Assembly: GCF_964253915.1 (NCBI RefSeq)
Contig: NZ_CAXUSG020000007.1
Coordinates: 62,001 to 126,000, forward strand
Reading direction: 5' to 3'
DNA: 64,000 nt
Source of the DNA: Metarhizobium sp964253915
Lineage (GTDB): Bacteria; Pseudomonadota; Alphaproteobacteria; Rhizobiales; Rhizobiaceae
Made by a program: the position numbers and the translations under genes. Under the pieces are notes generated by a model. That model was not told the origin of the DNA, made no database searches, and saw only the letters and a program-made list of their open reading frames with translations. Positions 36,009-44,794 of the stretch are shown here, piece after piece (within the stretch, counting starts at the first letter, position 1; each line of letters begins with the position of its first letter).

Positions 36009-37097
36009 TCAGATCCGCAACTCCGTCCCGGCATCGAAGAGCGAGGCGAGCGACATGTCGAAGCCAAGCTTGACCGGCGTGCCCGGGCGGAAACGCCGCG
36101 AACCGTTGATGCGCACCGAAATGGTCTGGCCGGCAAGTTTCAGCCAGAGCAGGTTGTCGGCACCCATCGGCTCCTCGATATCGACAGTCGCCTCGTGGAC
36201 ATCGCCCGTGCCTTCGTTGACCTTGATATGTTCCGGCCGAACGCCAAGAACCACCTTGCGGCCGGGCTTCAGGCTCTCGCCGGAGACATAATCGTCGAGC
36301 GGGAAGGTCACGCCGTTGAGCACAAAAGCCGGCCGGCCATCGACCTCCGTCAACTCGCCGCGCAAAAAATTCATCGAGGGGGAGCCGATGAAGCCGGCGA
36401 CGAAGAGGTTGCGCGGGGCATTGTAGATCGTCGTCGGATCGTCGAGCTGCTGGATGATACCGCTCTTCATGATGGCGATGCGGTCGGCCAGCGTCATGGC
36501 CTCGATCTGGTCGTGGGTGACGTAGATCATGGTGTTCTTCAGCGACTGGTGCAGCCGCTTGATCTCGACGCGCAGTTCCGAACGCAGCTTGGCATCGAGG
36601 TTCGACAAGGGCTCGTCGAAGAGGAAGACATCCACATCCCGCACCAGCGCCCGGCCGATAGCAACGCGCTGGCGCTGACCGCCGGACAGTTCCGCCGGCT
36701 TACGCTTCAGAAGCGGTTGGATCTGCAGGATCTCGGAGGCGCGGGCGACACGCTTGTCGATCTCAGCCTGGGGCACCTTGGCGACCTTGAGGCCGAAGGA
36801 CAGGTTCTTCTCCACCGACATCTGCGGATAAAGCGCGTAGGACTGGAACACCATGCCGATGCCACGATCCTTCGGCTCCTCCCAGGTGACGTTCTTGCCC
36901 TTGATGAAGATCTGCCCCTCGCTGATATCGAGCAGGCCGGCGATGCAGTTGAGCAGGGTCGACTTGCCGCAGCCGGACGAGCCGAGCAGCACCAGGAACT
37001 CGCCGTCCTTGATGTCGAGGTTGAGGGTCTGCAGCACGTTGACCGAGCCGAAGTTCAAAGACAGGTCTTTGATGGAAACGCTGTTGTTGTCGGTCAT
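36009..37097 (-). CDS. Sugar ABC transporter ATP-binding protein (UgpC/MalK family)
   Basis: A 362-residue CUT1-type ATPase. Walker A Gly-Ser-Ser-Gly-Cys-Gly-Lys-Ser-Thr near residue 38, Q-loop Phe-Gln-Ser-Tyr-Ala-Leu-Tyr-Pro, signature Leu-Ser-Gly-Gly-Gln-Arg-Gln-Arg, Walker B Val-Phe-Leu-Phe-Asp-Glu-Pro-Leu-Ser-Asn-Leu-Asp, then Tyr-Val-Thr-His-Asp. The C-terminal 120 residues form the MalK-type TOBE domain. It lies four bases after the inner permease gene, completing a four-gene importer. Confidence 0.95.
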   Translation of the reverse strand: MTDNNSVSIKDLSLNFGSVNVLQTLNLDIKDGEFLVLLGSSGCGKSTLLNCIAGLLDISEGQIFIKGKNVTWEEPKDRGIGMVFQSYALYPQMSVEKNLSFGLKVAKVPQAEIDKRVARASEILQIQPLLKRKPAELSGGQRQRVAIGRALVRDVDVFLFDEPLSNLDAKLRSELRVEIKRLHQSLKNTMIYVTHDQIEAMTLADRIAIMKSGIIQQLDDPTTIYNAPRNLFVAGFIGSPSMNFLRGELTEVDGRPAFVLNGVTFPLDDYVSGESLKPGRKVVLGVRPEHIKVNEGTGDVHEATVDIEEPMGADNLLWLKLAGQTISVRINGSRRFRPGTPVKLGFDMSLASLFDAGTELRI

Positions 37098-37101
37098 GAG
37101 A

Positions 37102-38043
37102 TCAACCCTTCACTGCGCCGGCGGCGATGCCGCGGACGAACAGCCGTCCGGAGACGAAATAGACGATGAGAGGCACGGCGCCGGTGAGGATGGTGGCCGC
37201 CATGTTGACGTTGTATTCCTTCACGCCCTGCACCGAATTGACGATGTTGTTGAGCTGAACGGTCATCGGGTAATATTCCGGCCGGGTGAAGACGACGCCG
37301 AACAGGAAGTCGTTCCAGATGCCGGTGATCTGCAGGATCATGGCGACGACGAAGATCGGCAGCGCCATCGGCAGCATGATCTTGAAGTAGATCGCCCAGA
37401 ACCCCGCCCCATCGATGCGCGCCGCCTTGAACAATTCCTCCGGCAGACCGGCGAAATAGTTGCGGAACAAGAGTGTCAGGATCGGCATGCCGAAGATGGT
37501 GTGAACCATAACGAGGCCGGTCAGCGTGCCGTAGATGCCCATTTCGCGCAGCACGATGACGATCGGATAGATCATCACCTGGTAGGGAATGAAGGCACCG
37601 ACGATCAGGATGGTGAAGAACACGTCCGCACCCTTGAAGCGCCAGTTGGCGAGCGCATAACCGTTCACCGAGGCGACGGCGATGGAGATGATCGTCGAGG
37701 GTATGGTGATCCTGACGGAATTCCAGAAGCCGCGCGACAGGCCGTCGCAATTCAGGCCTGTGCAGGCTTGCGACCATGCCTTGACCCATGGCTCGAAGAT
37801 GATCTCCACCGGCGGCGAGAAGATGTTGCCGAGGCGGATCTCAGGCATGCCCTTCAGCGAGGTGATCACCATGACGTAGAGCGGCAGCGCATAATAGACG
37901 GCGGCCACGAACAGCGTGCCGTAGACGATGATGTTGCGCGACGAAAACACCCGGCGCGGCTTGCGGCCGGAAGGGCCGGCAAGTGCCTGGCTGCCGGATT
38001 GCGTTGCAGGGGAAACGGTTGTCGATGTAGCCGGGTTAAGCAC
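37102..38043 (-). CDS. Carbohydrate ABC transporter permease (MalG type)
   Basis: A 313-residue inner-membrane protein with six helices and a Ser/Pro-rich N-terminal tail. The EAA loop is Glu-Glu-Leu-Phe-Lys-Ala-Ala-Arg-Ile-Asp-Gly-Ala-Gly near residue 205, followed by Ile-x-x-Pro-Met-Ala-Leu-Pro. This is the second (MalG-like) permease of a CUT1 sugar importer and overlaps the first permease gene by 8 bases. An intrinsic substrate signature is not available. Confidence 0.94.
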   Translation of the reverse strand: MLNPATSTTVSPATQSGSQALAGPSGRKPRRVFSSRNIIVYGTLFVAAVYYALPLYVMVITSLKGMPEIRLGNIFSPPVEIIFEPWVKAWSQACTGLNCDGLSRGFWNSVRITIPSTIISIAVASVNGYALANWRFKGADVFFTILIVGAFIPYQVMIYPIVIVLREMGIYGTLTGLVMVHTIFGMPILTLLFRNYFAGLPEELFKAARIDGAGFWAIYFKIMLPMALPIFVVAMILQITGIWNDFLFGVVFTRPEYYPMTVQLNNIVNSVQGVKEYNVNMAATILTGAVPLIVYFVSGRLFVRGIAAGAVKG

Positions 38044-38941
38044 GCTTGCGCCCTCCTCCGAACTCGAGATAGGCCCAGGGAACGATGATAATGGCGACGG
38101 TGATCAGCATCATGGTCGATGCCGCAAAACCCTGCCCCAGGTTCTGGGCGTGGAACATGTAGTCATAGACGTATTTCGCCGGCACTTCCGACGAGATGCC
38201 CGGACCGCCGCTGGTCTGCGCCACGATCAGGTCGTAGACACGGACGATACCGCTGGCGATGATGACAAGCGTGGTGACGAAGACGCCGCGCATCATCGGG
38301 ATGATGACGAAGACATAGGTCTTCCAGACCGGAATGCCGTCCACCCGCGCCGCTTTCCAGATATCCTCGTCGATGCCGCGCAGGCCGGCCAGCATCAGGC
38401 ACATGACGAGCCCGGTGCCCTGCCACAGCGCGGCGATGAGGATGCCGTAGATGACGATTTCCGGCGTGTAGAGCGGATCGAAGGTAAAACTCGTCCATCC
38501 CAGGCCCCGCACCACCGACTGGATGCCAAATTCCGGATTGAGAATCCACTGCCAGACAAGGCCGGTAACGATGAAAGACAACGCGAAGGGATAGAGGAAG
38601 ATCGTGCGAAAGGTGTTCTCGAACCGGATCTTCTGGTCCATCATGACCGCAAGAACGAAACCGATCACCAGGCTGAAGATCAGCGAGAATATGCCGTAGA
38701 TCGCCAGGTTCTGGATCGACATCAGCCAGCGCGGCGCCGCCCACAACCGTTCGTACTGGTCGAGACCGACGAAGGACAGGCGTGGCAGCAGCTTGGAATT
38801 GGTGAAGGAATAGACGACCGTCCAGATCGTCCCGCCGAGAAAGATCACCACGGCGGTGAGCATCATCGGCACGGAGGCAATCTTGGCTGGCAGATTGCGA
38901 AAATATTGGTTTGGCCGGCCGGCTCTCGCTGGACCCGTCAT
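38036..38941 (-). CDS. Carbohydrate ABC transporter permease (MalF type)
   Basis: A 301-residue inner-membrane protein with six helices. Its EAA loop, Glu-Asp-Ile-Trp-Lys-Ala-Ala-Arg-Val-Asp-Gly-Ile-Pro near residue 195, marks it as the first permease of a CUT1 system. It partners the overlapping MalG-type subunit. It starts about 195 bases after the substrate-binding protein gene ends, a gap that in such operons often contains an mRNA processing or attenuating structure. Confidence 0.94.
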   Translation of the reverse strand: MTGPARAGRPNQYFRNLPAKIASVPMMLTAVVIFLGGTIWTVVYSFTNSKLLPRLSFVGLDQYERLWAAPRWLMSIQNLAIYGIFSLIFSLVIGFVLAVMMDQKIRFENTFRTIFLYPFALSFIVTGLVWQWILNPEFGIQSVVRGLGWTSFTFDPLYTPEIVIYGILIAALWQGTGLVMCLMLAGLRGIDEDIWKAARVDGIPVWKTYVFVIIPMMRGVFVTTLVIIASGIVRVYDLIVAQTSGGPGISSEVPAKYVYDYMFHAQNLGQGFAASTMMLITVAIIIVPWAYLEFGGGRKRA

Positions 38942-39135
38942 AAAATGTTCCTCCAGATTCGCGGTCGATACGTGCCGTTCCGTCAGGCCAAAAATGCGCG
39001 TCCGTCAGCCATCGGCAGCAAGACGAGATCAGGCGGGCGCATCGTCAGTTGATGGCAAGCGCACGGAACGGGGATCGGCCCCTCGGGACCGGAAAGACGG
39101 CCGCGTCAGGTGACGCAGCCGTCCACGAGCAACGA

Positions 39136-40371
39136 TCAGTCCGCCGAAGCGATGATGTCGACGAAGCGCTTCTGCGCGTCCTCGGGCGTGATCGACGGAT
39201 TGGCGAAGAACTCGGAGAACAGGTCTTCCTTCTGCTTCTGGCTGTCGGCCGAAAGCAGCTGGTCGGTCCACTGCACCACTTCACCCTTGGCAAGGATGTC
39301 GAGGCCCTTCTTCATGCAATCGTTGGCGGCGGCCAGGTCGACGTCGCCGCGCACCGGCAGCGAGCCCTTCTTGAGGTTGAAGGCGACCTGCGTGGCGGGG
39401 TTGAGCAGCGTCGAAGCCAGCGCTGCCTGCGCCTTGGACTTCTCTTCGTCCTTGAGCAGCGGGAAGTAGAAGGCGTCGCCGCCGGTGGCGATCACTTCGG
39501 TCACGCCGAGGCCCGGAAGGCAGGTGTAGTCTTCACCGGCCTTCTTGCCGGCCATCTGGAATTCGCCCTGCGCCCAGTCGCCCATGATCTGGCCGCCGGC
39601 CTTGCCGGTGATGACCATGTTGGTCGCCTGGTTCCAGTCCTGGACATTGGTGCCCTTCGACATGCGGCGGGCATCGTCAGCCGCCTTGAAAACCTTGGCG
39701 ATCTCGGGGCCGGCAGCGGCTTCCGCATCCTTCTCGCCAAACACCTTGAGGAAGGTTTCCTTGCCGCCGATCGCCAGCATCAGAACGTCGAAGGCACCGG
39801 ATGCCTGCCACGGCTGACCGCCGACGGCGAGCGGCACGATGCCGGCCTTTTCGAGCGCCGGCGCGGCTGCGACAAACTCATCCCAGTTCTTCGGCACATC
39901 GACGCCGGCCGTCTTGAACGCGCCATTGGAGAGCCAGAGCCACTGCCAGGAGTGGATGTTGACCGGCGCGCAATAGATCTTGCCGTCGATGGTGCAGCTG
40001 TCGAGCAGGCTCGACGGACGAATGATCTCTTTCCACTTCTCCGCGGTGGCGACATCGGTCAGATCGCGCATCAGGCCGGCCTGAACAAGTTCTTCCGCCT
40101 GGCGGCCGTGGTTGAACTGGGTGGCACCCATCGGATCGCCGCCGGTGATGCGGCTGATCATGATCGGACGCGCGGTGCCGCCCGAACCGGCGATAGCGCC
40201 ATCGACCCACTTGTTGCCGGTGGCGTCGAACGCCTTGGCCAGCTCGGCGACGGCAGCCGCCTCGCCGCCGGACGTCCACCAATGGGTGACTTCGAGATCG
40301 GTCGCGGCAGCGGAACCGGCTGCCAGGGCGACGGACGCTGCCAGCGCAGCTGCAGTCAAACGAATATTCAT
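39136..40371 (-). CDS. Sugar ABC transporter substrate-binding protein
   Basis: A 411-residue periplasmic protein of solute-binding family 1. The signal peptide (residues 1-23) ends in Gly-Ser-Ala-Ala-Ala, and the mature protein starts Thr-Asp-Leu-Glu-Val-Thr-His-Trp-Trp-Thr-Ser-Gly-Gly-Glu, typical of glucose/mannose- and oligosaccharide-binding relatives. Gly-Asp-Trp-Ala-Gln-Gly-Glu occurs mid-protein. It is the first gene of the transporter run; LacI-type operator candidates lie 18-52 bases before its ATG. The ligand is unknown, but linked hydrolases suggest a hemicellulose- or mannan-derived oligosaccharide. Confidence 0.94.
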   Translation of the reverse strand: MNIRLTAAALAASVALAAGSAAATDLEVTHWWTSGGEAAAVAELAKAFDATGNKWVDGAIAGSGGTARPIMISRITGGDPMGATQFNHGRQAEELVQAGLMRDLTDVATAEKWKEIIRPSSLLDSCTIDGKIYCAPVNIHSWQWLWLSNGAFKTAGVDVPKNWDEFVAAAPALEKAGIVPLAVGGQPWQASGAFDVLMLAIGGKETFLKVFGEKDAEAAAGPEIAKVFKAADDARRMSKGTNVQDWNQATNMVITGKAGGQIMGDWAQGEFQMAGKKAGEDYTCLPGLGVTEVIATGGDAFYFPLLKDEEKSKAQAALASTLLNPATQVAFNLKKGSLPVRGDVDLAAANDCMKKGLDILAKGEVVQWTDQLLSADSQKQKEDLFSEFFANPSITPEDAQKRFVDIIASAD

Positions 40372-40388
40372 GAGTTTTCCTCCCTCAC

Positions 40389-40423
40389 TGAAACGTTGCC
40401 GTAAAAACTTAGATCAATCGATT
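40389..40423 (-). promoter_or_regulatory. Two LacI-type operator candidates before the sugar operon
   Basis: TGAAACGTTGCC at 40389-40400 has the central AACGTT dyad, and AATCGATT at 40416-40423 is a perfect eight-base palindrome centred on CG. LacI-family repressors usually bind even palindromes with a central CpG, so these are plausible sites for the divergently encoded regulator. Confidence 0.5.
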
Positions 40424-40460
40424 TAATGACGCAACAGGGGCGCACGTTAAATTTTTTCTT

Positions 40461-40491
40461 CACCCCAAAACTCTACCTGGAGTTTAGGGTG
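40461..40491. promoter_or_regulatory. Long inverted repeat between sugar operon and its regulator
   Basis: CACCCCAAAACTC (40461-40473) faces GAGTTTAGGGTG (40480-40491), differing by one substitution and one extra base. It is flanked by ACGTTAA (40444-40450) and AACGTTA (40494-40500). The size is larger than a usual LacI site and could bind a second regulator. The remaining 40500-40817 is AT-rich leader of the LacI-type gene with no credible coding frame. Confidence 0.5.
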
Positions 40492-40817
40492 AGAACGTTA
40501 TTGCTGCGATGCTCCAACCCGGAGAAATCGCCGATGCCGCACTGCAAAGGCAATTTATATCGTTGTATTTAGATATTTTTCCACTTTTTACCAATGATTT
40601 CCCGATCATCCTCATTCGCAAGCGCAAAAAATTATCAACAAGGGGCTTGGGGACAATTCCCAGATGTAATCGCGTCAGCGAAACGAAAAACCGCTCGACA
40701 AACAAACTGTATCGTTACAGATTTTTCAGAAGAGGGAGGACCGTTGCTTATATGGCTGCGCTTGCGACACCAGGAAAGCCAAGATAAGGAACGGAGGACG
40801 AAGGACGGCAGTGCGGG

Positions 40818-41849
40818 ATGGACAGCAGGGATAAACTGGACGCGAAGACAGGATCGGCACCGGAACGCCCGACACTGAAGACGATTGCCTTCATGACGGG
40901 CCTGGGCGTGACCACCGTTTCGCGTGCGCTGAAGGATGCGCCCGACATCGGCTCGGAAACCAAGGAGCGGGTGCGCATGGTTGCCCGCCAGCTCGGTTAC
41001 CAGCCGAATCGCGCCGGTGTGCGCCTGCGTACCGGCAAGACAAACGTCATTGCGCTGGTGTTGAGCATCGACGAGGAGATCATGGGCTTTACCAGCCAGA
41101 TGGTCTTCGGTATTTCCGAAGTGCTCAACAGCACCCAGTACCACCTGGTGGTAACGCCGCATTCGCAGAGCCGAGACCCGATGGTGCCGGTACGCTACAT
41201 TCTCGACACCGGCTCGGCCGATGGCGTCATCATCTCGCGCATCGAGCCGGACGACGCCCGGGTACGGCTGATGTCGGAACGCAATATGCCGTTTGCCACC
41301 CATGGCCGCACCGACATGGGCCTCGCCCATCCGTTCCACGATTTCGACAACGAGGCGTTCGGTCACCAGGCCGTCAAGAGCCTTGTGGCGCGCGGACGGC
41401 GGCGGATTGCGCTGCTGCAGCCGCCGAGCAAGCTATCCTTCTACACACACACACGCATCGGCTTCCAGACAGGCCTGCACGATTACGGCGCCGAAGAAGT
41501 GCCGCTGCGCGTCACCATCGACACGCCGCTGCCGGAAATCCGCGATGCCGTGGAAGCGCTGATGCGCTCACCCAATGCGCCAGACGGCATCGTCTGCTCG
41601 GCCGGCAGCGGCGCCATCGCCGTCAATGCCGGCATCGAGGCTGCCGGGAAGCGGCTGGGCGTGGATGTCGACATGGTCGCCAAACAATCCTCCAACATCC
41701 TCAACTGGATCCGCCCCGAGATCATCACCATCTACGAGGATGTGCGTCTCGCCGGACGAGAACTTGCCAAGGCGGTCATCGCCCGCATCGACGGTGTCCC
41801 GGCGGAAGATCTGCAGAGCATCAGCGCCCCGGCCTGGCCGCAGAATTGA
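40818..41849 (+). CDS. LacI-family transcriptional regulator
   Basis: A 343-residue repressor. The N-terminal helix-turn-helix is at about residues 18-65 (Thr-Leu-Lys-Thr-Ile-Ala, Val-Thr-Thr-Val-Ser-Arg-Ala-Leu, Arg-Gln-Leu-Gly-Tyr-Gln-Pro-Asn), the linker includes Arg-Thr-Gly-Lys-Thr-Asn, and a periplasmic-binding-like sensor domain follows. It diverges from the sugar ABC operon and most likely represses it, with a sugar from the pathway as inducer. GGAACGGAGGACGAAGGA upstream provides ribosome-binding sequence, though spacing to ATG 40818 is longer than ideal. Confidence 0.93.
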   Translation: MDSRDKLDAKTGSAPERPTLKTIAFMTGLGVTTVSRALKDAPDIGSETKERVRMVARQLGYQPNRAGVRLRTGKTNVIALVLSIDEEIMGFTSQMVFGISEVLNSTQYHLVVTPHSQSRDPMVPVRYILDTGSADGVIISRIEPDDARVRLMSERNMPFATHGRTDMGLAHPFHDFDNEAFGHQAVKSLVARGRRRIALLQPPSKLSFYTHTRIGFQTGLHDYGAEEVPLRVTIDTPLPEIRDAVEALMRSPNAPDGIVCSAGSGAIAVNAGIEAAGKRLGVDVDMVAKQSSNILNWIRPEIITIYEDVRLAGRELAKAVIARIDGVPAEDLQSISAPAWPQN

Positions 41850-41877
41850 AAAAGCCCGCCGGTTAAGCCGACGGGCT
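41848..41877 (-). terminator. Terminator hairpin, probably for gnd (minus strand)
   Basis: AGCCCGCCGG (41853-41862) pairs with CCGACGGGCT (41868-41877) with one mismatch. The A-run at 41849-41853 reads as a T tract on the minus strand, so it fits the end of gnd transcription, while also sitting at the end of the convergent LacI-type gene. Confidence 0.65.
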
Positions 41878-41913
41878 CTGATCAATAACAGAGTCAGGAA
41901 ACCCCTCCTCCGT

Positions 41914-41950
41914 GATCCCCGGGCTTGTTGTAAAGCCCGAGAATGACGGA
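41914..41950. repeat. Partial RIME1-like arm
   Basis: GATCCCCGGGCTTG followed by AAGCCCGAGAATGACGG resembles one arm of the element at 26257-26363 with a few changes, including the CGGGCTT/AAGCCCG stem and the GATGACG-like end (here AATGACG). It looks like a degenerate half element between LacI and gnd. Confidence 0.5.
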
Positions 41951-41978
41951 AGCGGAGGTGTCTTGTCTTGCCCCGACC

Positions 41979-43412
41979 TCAGGCCGCACTCGCGCCACTA
42001 CCCCACGGGCCGTGATGCGAATCGGCACCGTCGAGGCGGTCGAAGCCGTGTGCGCCGAAGAAGTCGCGCTGGGCCTGGATGAGGTTGGCCGTGCCGCGAC
42101 CGCGGCGATAGGCGTCAAAATAGCCCAGGGCCGAAGCCAGTGCCGGAACCGGAAGGCCACCAAGAGCGGCGTAGGAAACGACGCGGCGCAGGGCGGCATC
42201 CGTATCCTTCACCATGCCGGCGAAGGCCGGAGTGACGATCAGGTTGGCGACATGCGGGTCCTTGGTGAAGGCCGAGGTGATCTCGTCGAGGAACTGCGAG
42301 CGAATGATGCAACCAGCCCGCCAGATCTTGGCGATGGTCGGCATCGGCAGGTTCCAGCCGAACTCCTTCGACGCTGCGGACATTACGGCAAAACCCTGCG
42401 CATAAGCGCCGATCTTGGCCGCAAGCAGCGCGTTTTCGAGATCGGCAATGAATGCCTTACGGTCGGAAACGGCAGCCGGCGTCACCGACGGCAGGCCGAG
42501 AATGCCCTCCGCAGCCTGACGCTCACCGCGCTGCGACGAGAGGATACGGGCGGCAACGGCGGCTTCGATGGCCGTGGCGGCCACGCCCATGTTCTGCGCT
42601 TCGATGACCGACCACTTGCCGGTGCCCTTCTGGCCCGCCTGGTCGAGGATCATGTCAACCATCGGACCGCCGGCGATCGGATCGGTGGCGCGCAGCACCT
42701 TCTCGGTGATTTCGATCAGGTAGGATTCGAGCCGGCCCTTGTTCCATTCGCCAAACACGTCGGCGATCTCGACAGCGCTCATCTTCAGGCCGTCGCGGAG
42801 GATGCCGTAGATTTCGGCGATCATCTGCATGTCGGCATATTCGATGCCGTTGTGGATGGTCTTGACGAAATGGCCGGCGCCGTTCTCACCCAACCAATCG
42901 ACGCAGGGCTCGTTGTTGTATTTCGCCGCAATCGAGGTCAGCACCTTCTCGACGCGCTTCCAGGACTCCTCGGTGCCGCCGACCATGATCGACGGGCCAT
43001 GGCGGGCCCCCTCCTCACCGCCGGACACGCCCATGCCGATGAAGGTCAGACCGCTGTCCTTGAGGTTGTCGAAGCGGCGCATCGTGTCGCGGAAATTGGC
43101 GTTGCCGGCATCGATCATGATGTCGCCCTTGGACAGATAAGGCTTCAAAAGCTCCATTTGCTGGTCGACGGCGTCGCCGGCCTTGATCATGATGATGATC
43201 GGCCGCGGCGGGCGGATGGCGGCAACGAATTCCTCGATCGTCTTGCACGGCACGATCTGGCCACGCAAGTCGCCGGCGGCGGCCACGAACTCATCCGTCT
43301 TGTCCGGAGTGCGGTTGAAAACGGCAATTTTATTGCCTTTTTCCGCAATGTTCAGCGCCAAGTTCGAGCCCATGACTCCGAGCCCGATCAGTCCGATTTC
43401 TGCCTGTTCCAC
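41979..43412 (-). CDS. gnd: 6-phosphogluconate dehydrogenase (decarboxylating)
   Basis: Oxidises and decarboxylates 6-phosphogluconate to ribulose 5-phosphate with NADP in the pentose phosphate pathway. The 477-residue product has the Rossmann motif Gly-Leu-Gly-Val-Met-Gly at about residues 9-14, Gly-Val-Ser-Gly-Gly-Glu-Glu-Gly-Ala-Arg-x-Gly-Pro-Ser, the catalytic Lys in Phe-Val-Lys-x-x-His-Asn-Gly-Ile-Glu-Tyr, and Gln-Ala-Gly-Gln-Lys-Gly-Thr-Gly-Lys-Trp. Start choice: the frame is open to 43463, but a GTG at 43412 with GGAGG eight bases upstream gives the conserved N-terminus. It is next to the carbohydrate cluster but probably independent. Confidence 0.96.
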   Translation of the reverse strand: MEQAEIGLIGLGVMGSNLALNIAEKGNKIAVFNRTPDKTDEFVAAAGDLRGQIVPCKTIEEFVAAIRPPRPIIIMIKAGDAVDQQMELLKPYLSKGDIMIDAGNANFRDTMRRFDNLKDSGLTFIGMGVSGGEEGARHGPSIMVGGTEESWKRVEKVLTSIAAKYNNEPCVDWLGENGAGHFVKTIHNGIEYADMQMIAEIYGILRDGLKMSAVEIADVFGEWNKGRLESYLIEITEKVLRATDPIAGGPMVDMILDQAGQKGTGKWSVIEAQNMGVAATAIEAAVAARILSSQRGERQAAEGILGLPSVTPAAVSDRKAFIADLENALLAAKIGAYAQGFAVMSAASKEFGWNLPMPTIAKIWRAGCIIRSQFLDEITSAFTKDPHVANLIVTPAFAGMVKDTDAALRRVVSYAALGGLPVPALASALGYFDAYRRGRGTANLIQAQRDFFGAHGFDRLDGADSHHGPWGSGASAA

Positions 43413-43574
43413 GCAAAAGCCTCCAATTGAATCCTTGGCATTTAATGCTGGCTGTTGTGGCACTCAAAACGGCAAACGGCAAGGCGGATTGGCTTCAAAC
43501 GATTAAATTTCACATGTCGCACTCTGGCCAGTTCCCGTGCAACGCCCTAAGCTATTCGCGACAGGAGCAACATC

Positions 43575-43976
43575 ATGAACACAATGACCGCACGCGTGGT
43601 GCACACGACGATCGAGCGCCCTTGGCAGGATGTCTACGATTTCGCGGCGCAGCCGCAGAACATGCCGCTTTGGGCCTCCGGCCTGGCATCCGGATTGACG
43701 CAGCAAGGCGGGGAGTGGCTTGCCGATGGCGGACCGGTCGGCACGGTCCGGGTGCGATTTGCGCCTCCAAACAACTACGGCATCATCGATCATACCGTGA
43801 CGATGGAGAATGGCCTCTTGGTGCACAATGCCTTACGCGTGGTGCCGAATGGCGATGGCGCCGAGGTGATGTTCACCCTGCTCCGACTTCCCGGCATGGA
43901 CGACAGCGCTTTCGCAGCAGATGCAGCACACGTCGCAAAAGACCTCGCCGCGTTGAAAGCGATCATGGAAGACTGA
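43575..43976 (+). CDS. SRPBCC family protein
   Basis: A 133-residue START/Bet v1-like helix-grip protein: Val-His-Thr-Thr-Ile-Glu-Arg-Pro-Trp-Gln-Asp-Val-Tyr-Asp-Phe and Asn-Met-Pro-x-Trp-Ala-Ser-Gly-Leu near residue 30, then strands with Asp-His-Thr-Val and a long C-terminal helix. Such proteins bind hydrophobic ligands or act as polyketide cyclases; function here is unknown. ACAGGAGCA nine bases before ATG 43575 is a fair ribosome-binding site. Confidence 0.8.
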   Translation: MNTMTARVVHTTIERPWQDVYDFAAQPQNMPLWASGLASGLTQQGGEWLADGGPVGTVRVRFAPPNNYGIIDHTVTMENGLLVHNALRVVPNGDGAEVMFTLLRLPGMDDSAFAADAAHVAKDLAALKAIMED

Positions 43977-44053
43977 TCAATTCCGATAGATCGCCACAAC
44001 GATCTTCCGTCCGGAATTGCATCGGAAAAAAGCGGAAAGGCTCCGAGCGCCCC

Positions 44054-44794
44054 TCAGACCGAGGCGCTGGCGGCTTGGACGGCATCCGACCATACAAGAA
44101 CCGCCCCGAATGCCGCATCCGACCGCGTCCGCAATGGCGCAAGGCGGAACCGCATCGTCGTTTCGCGTTCCTCGACGATCTTGCACGCCATCTGGAACTC
44201 CATCTTGGCCCCCGCGAAGCACTGATCGAGGTTGCCCCGCAACCGTCCCTCGAAACAATCCGCTCCGACAAAATCGGCAACATGGCGCCCGACAAGTTCG
44301 ATCGGATGTTTTTTTAGATAGGCGGCACCCGCCGGGTTGAAATACAGGAAACGGTAATCCGTCGTGACGACGGCGATGCGATCCGGCAAGGCATCGAGGA
44401 TGACTTCATTCAGAAAACTGTCATTCTCCGGATGCGCCGTGTCGGCCGCCCGCTTCCAGCTCAGCTTGTTCAGCATCGCCGCATATTTCGCCGCGGCATT
44501 GCCGCCCAGATAACGATCCAGCAGAACGGACAACGCCGCCGAATGCCGCATGACGCTGGAGCGGTCGTCCGCATCTTCCCGGATTAGATTGCTAAGAAAC
44601 TGCAGTTGCATGTAAATGCCGACGATGCCCTCCGCCCGGTAGGCCAGCACCGCCTCGATCAACGGCCCCAGTTCACGGTCGAGCACACGCACCAGATTGT
44701 CGTCGCCAAAGCGGACTGCCTGCTGGAGTTGCATACATTTTAACGCGAAGGCCTCGAACAAAGACAGTAGCGTTTGCTCCGCATCCTTAGCCAT
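44054..44794 (-). CDS. Stand-alone PAS-domain protein, copy A
   Basis: A 246-residue soluble protein. The N-terminal half is all-helical with heptad-like leucines (residues 5-115). A PAS domain follows (about 130-235) with Asn-Glu-Val-Ile-Leu-Asp-Ala-Leu-Pro-Asp-Arg-Ile-Ala-Val-Val-Thr-Thr-Asp-Tyr-Arg and Asn-Pro-Ala-Gly-Ala-Ala. There is no kinase, cyclase or DNA-binding output domain. It is a clear paralog of the protein at 45183-45944 in the same order of parts. Likely a sensory or adaptor protein; partner unknown. Confidence 0.75.
   Translation of the reverse strand: MAKDAEQTLLSLFEAFALKCMQLQQAVRFGDDNLVRVLDRELGPLIEAVLAYRAEGIVGIYMQLQFLSNLIREDADDRSSVMRHSAALSVLLDRYLGGNAAAKYAAMLNKLSWKRAADTAHPENDSFLNEVILDALPDRIAVVTTDYRFLYFNPAGAAYLKKHPIELVGRHVADFVGADCFEGRLRGNLDQCFAGAKMEFQMACKIVEERETTMRFRLAPLRTRSDAAFGAVLVWSDAVQAASASV

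Noticed and set aside
41446..41456. Short CA repeat (ACACACACAC) inside the LacI-type gene
   Set aside because: It encodes Tyr-Thr-His-Thr within a conserved region, so it is coding sequence rather than a phase-variation tract; too short to suggest slippage.
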